Of a DNA stretch of 62,220 bases, positions 61,111 to 62,220 are shown piece after piece (positions within the stretch are counted from its first letter, which is position 1; each line of letters begins with the position of its first letter). The DNA is taken from assembly GCA_023441805.1 (NCBI GenBank), contig JAEZNO010000029.1, forward strand, positions 1 to 62,220, in the 5' to 3' direction. The stretch is from Bacteroidota bacterium (lineage in GTDB: Bacteria > Bacteroidota > Bacteroidia > Bacteroidales > Lentimicrobiaceae). Both the position numbers and the translations under genes were made by a program. The notes beneath the pieces are model-generated. The model made no database searches, was not told where the DNA came from, and worked only from the letters and a program-made list of their open reading frames with translations.

Positions 61111-61752
61111 CACCACCCCTATCCACCTGCTTTTTGAAACATTCCTGTCGGAGCCGGGGCGGTAATTGTCATTGCTTACGCGGAAAGCTATGAAAGCTTC
61201 AATTTTTCCGGTTAAGCGTGGTTTACCCTGATCGACTATCAATCGTCCTGCACTGCGGGTTACACCTTCAGGACCCGGATAGAGACTAAAGGAGTCATTC
61301 AAAAATATACATGTTACAACCTCATCATCAGGGTGAGCAGTGAGTCCCCTTTCTGTACCTTCCCAAACAATCTCAACCTTTCCATCTTCAGTCATATGTG
61401 CACTAACCTCGGTTGCATTGCTCAGATTCCCTTCCGAAAACTGAAACCAGTCGAGGTTTTCAATTCCTGTCGTCTTTTTTGCAAAGTTGTAGTTTAGTCT
61501 GTTGACCGACAGTGCAGAATGATAAGCCGATCTGTTAACTTTATGATCTTTAAACCCTTTGTCGATCAGCCTTTTAAATTTTCGAATCAGGTTCATGATA
61601 ACAGCAAAGTCATTTCTTGAATCAAACACCGCCTGAGATTTATCCGTTCTATGAGCAGTTTTGACTCTCATTATCTGTTTGCCATTCCGTTCAAAGTGAA
61701 CAGTTGGTCCCACGGTTCCTTTCAATTCCCCGTTTGATTTTTTTATAGCCAT
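61084..61752 (-). CDS. DUF6266-like protein
   Basis: The 222-residue soluble protein begins MAIKKSNGELKGTVGPTVHFERNG, then MRVKTAHRTDKSQAVFDSRND, which resembles the DUF6266 pattern GxxGxVGxxxxxxxNGK..VR. The first half is basic and helical (about 45-95) and the second half is beta-rich with one cysteine. DUF6266 proteins are Bacteroidota-specific, often present in several copies and of unknown role; family assignment here is by pattern only. The 3' end of the gene enters the dispersed repeat. Confidence 0.65.
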   Translation of the reverse strand: MAIKKSNGELKGTVGPTVHFERNGKQIMRVKTAHRTDKSQAVFDSRNDFAVIMNLIRKFKRLIDKGFKDHKVNRSAYHSALSVNRLNYNFAKKTTGIENLDWFQFSEGNLSNATEVSAHMTEDGKVEIVWEGTERGLTAHPDDEVVTCIFLNDSFSLYPGPEGVTRSAGRLIVDQGKPRLTGKIEAFIAFRVSNDNYRPGSDRNVSKSRWIGVVPPHPKPLY

Positions 61753-61976
61753 AATAGTGATTATTAGTTGGTTAGTAAAATAAAACTATTGTATAAAATA
61801 TCTTACAAATATACTAATTTCTAATAACCAACTCTTTCGTCGAAACAATTTCTTAACAATTTCGAGACGTTTCCTAAGCGTTCTAATAAAACGCTTAGGA
61901 AACGCTTAGATAACGCTTAGATAACGCTTAGATGAACGAGATGGCAGTGTTTGAATGATGAATGGTGAATTGCCTA
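61753..61976. repeat. Hairpin and 11-base tandem repeats ahead of the IS end
   Basis: A perfect 13-base hairpin (61870-61882 with 61890-61902) is followed by tandem copies of AACGCTTAGAT at 61901, 61912 and 61923; the hairpin right arm itself holds a fourth copy at 61890. The unit period is exactly 11. Confidence 0.75.
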
Positions 61977-62220
61977 TTGACTCGTCCTGAAATTTGTTTA
62001 CAGTTTTTGTGTAAACCTATTTCAGGACAAGTCAAAATTCAGGACGAGTCACATGGAACAAAGAACCAAGAACCAAGAACAAAGAACAAAGACCCTGTCA
62101 ATGCCTGAAATACGTTGACCATAAATGGTAAACGTAATGACAAAAGTAAACTATTTTGATTATGAACAAAGGGAGCGGCATAACCGCTCATTCAGTGAAG
62201 AATTTAAAAGAAATAAAGTC
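61977..62220 (+). mobile_element. Left end of an IS3-like insertion sequence, runs off the window
   Basis: A 26-base arm TTGACTCGTCCTGAAATTTG.. (61977-62002) pairs with 62010-62035 at 23 of 26 positions around a 7-base loop, and a third short copy TTCAGGACGAGTCA follows at 62038-62051. Next come an A-rich aagaacc/aagaaca tandem stretch (62057-62093), a 12-base hairpin (62111-62136) and the start of a transposase. Terminal repeats in both orientations suggest two nested or abutting copies. Confidence 0.65.
62137..62220 (+). CDS. IS3-type transposase OrfA, 5' part only
   Basis: The ATG at 62137 opens a frame that continues beyond the window; the visible 28 residues read MTKVNYFDYEQRERHNRSFS and then EEFKRNKV. 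The SFSEEFKRxKV pattern is the usual start of the IS3/IS911 OrfA helix-turn-helix domain. A hairpin (62111-62136) ends directly before the ATG, a common arrangement in insertion sequences that limits translation from readthrough transcripts. The class is inferred from this short stretch only. Confidence 0.6.
   Translation, partial: MTKVNYFDYEQRERHNRSFSEEFKRNKV

Noticed and set aside
61890..61933. Possible CRISPR array
   Set aside because: Eleven-base units without spacers are not CRISPR repeats; no cas gene is present. The array at 34.3-34.6 kb also lacks fixed-length repeats and unique spacers.

Overview
The window looks like a chromosomal segment of a Bacteroidota bacterium, probably in or near the Bacteroidales/Marinilabiliales (family content only; no rRNA or marker tree is possible here). 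Supporting signs are a type IX secretion C-terminal tail, Bacteroidota-typical families (BT_3928-like DoxX protein, DUF1599, DUF6448, membrane AraC regulators), and a consistent -7 promoter box TAnnTTTG found just upstream of more than 20 starts. Most of the window is ordinary chromosome; accessory character is limited to repeat-rich intergenic patches and an insertion-sequence end at the right edge.

Layout. 0-6.2 kb: repeat-rich leader, Wzx-type flippase, PAS sensor kinase, PRC-barrel protein, membrane-anchored low-complexity protein and small lipoprotein. 6.2-12 kb: four-gene minus-strand cluster of two GH130 proteins and two GT4 glycosyltransferases (one fused to a predicted alpha/alpha-toroid), all predicted cytoplasmic, the most interesting locus here. 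12-19 kb: secreted nitroreductase, an NO/iron-sulfur stress pair (Rrf2 regulator plus RIC/YtfE) with a palindromic operator, a LigD-type ligase/polymerase, and a periplasmic M16 protease. 19-25.7 kb: small genes, WYL regulator, RmuC, DUF6448 protein, membrane AraC regulator with a histidine-periodic loop, AlkB-like repair enzyme. 25.7-31.5 kb: secreted T9SS and FN3 proteins, tRNA-Asp, YceI. 31.8-40 kb: PLP decarboxylase, TrmH-type methyltransferase, a degenerate tandem array, a SAM methyltransferase, DjlA-like cochaperone, split lysine-ketoglutarate reductase/saccharopine dehydrogenase, MtgA.

40-48 kb: PPDK and ATP-PEPCK (the PEP node), small Cys-cluster protein, cold-shock protein, Uup-type ABC-F. 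48-59 kb: DnaN, then a compact minus-strand run read from 59.2 kb downward: DUF1599, BT_3928-like, OppB-like permease, TpiA, PrmA, a 1503-residue exported protein of unknown function, PlsY. 59.2-62.2 kb: FolP and CdaA (c-di-AMP synthase) on plus, a DUF6266-like protein on minus, and the left end of an IS3-like element running off the edge.

How genes fit together: Rrf2/RIC is a self-contained nitrosative stress module; PPDK/PEPCK/TpiA serve central carbon flux; the LKR/SDH pair degrades lysine through saccharopine; MtgA, PlsY, the flippase and the 1503-residue protein serve the envelope. The GT4/GH130 cluster could build and phosphorolyse an intracellular mannose-containing reserve, by analogy with Leishmania mannogen; that is inference. 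No CRISPR array, prophage or rRNA was seen.
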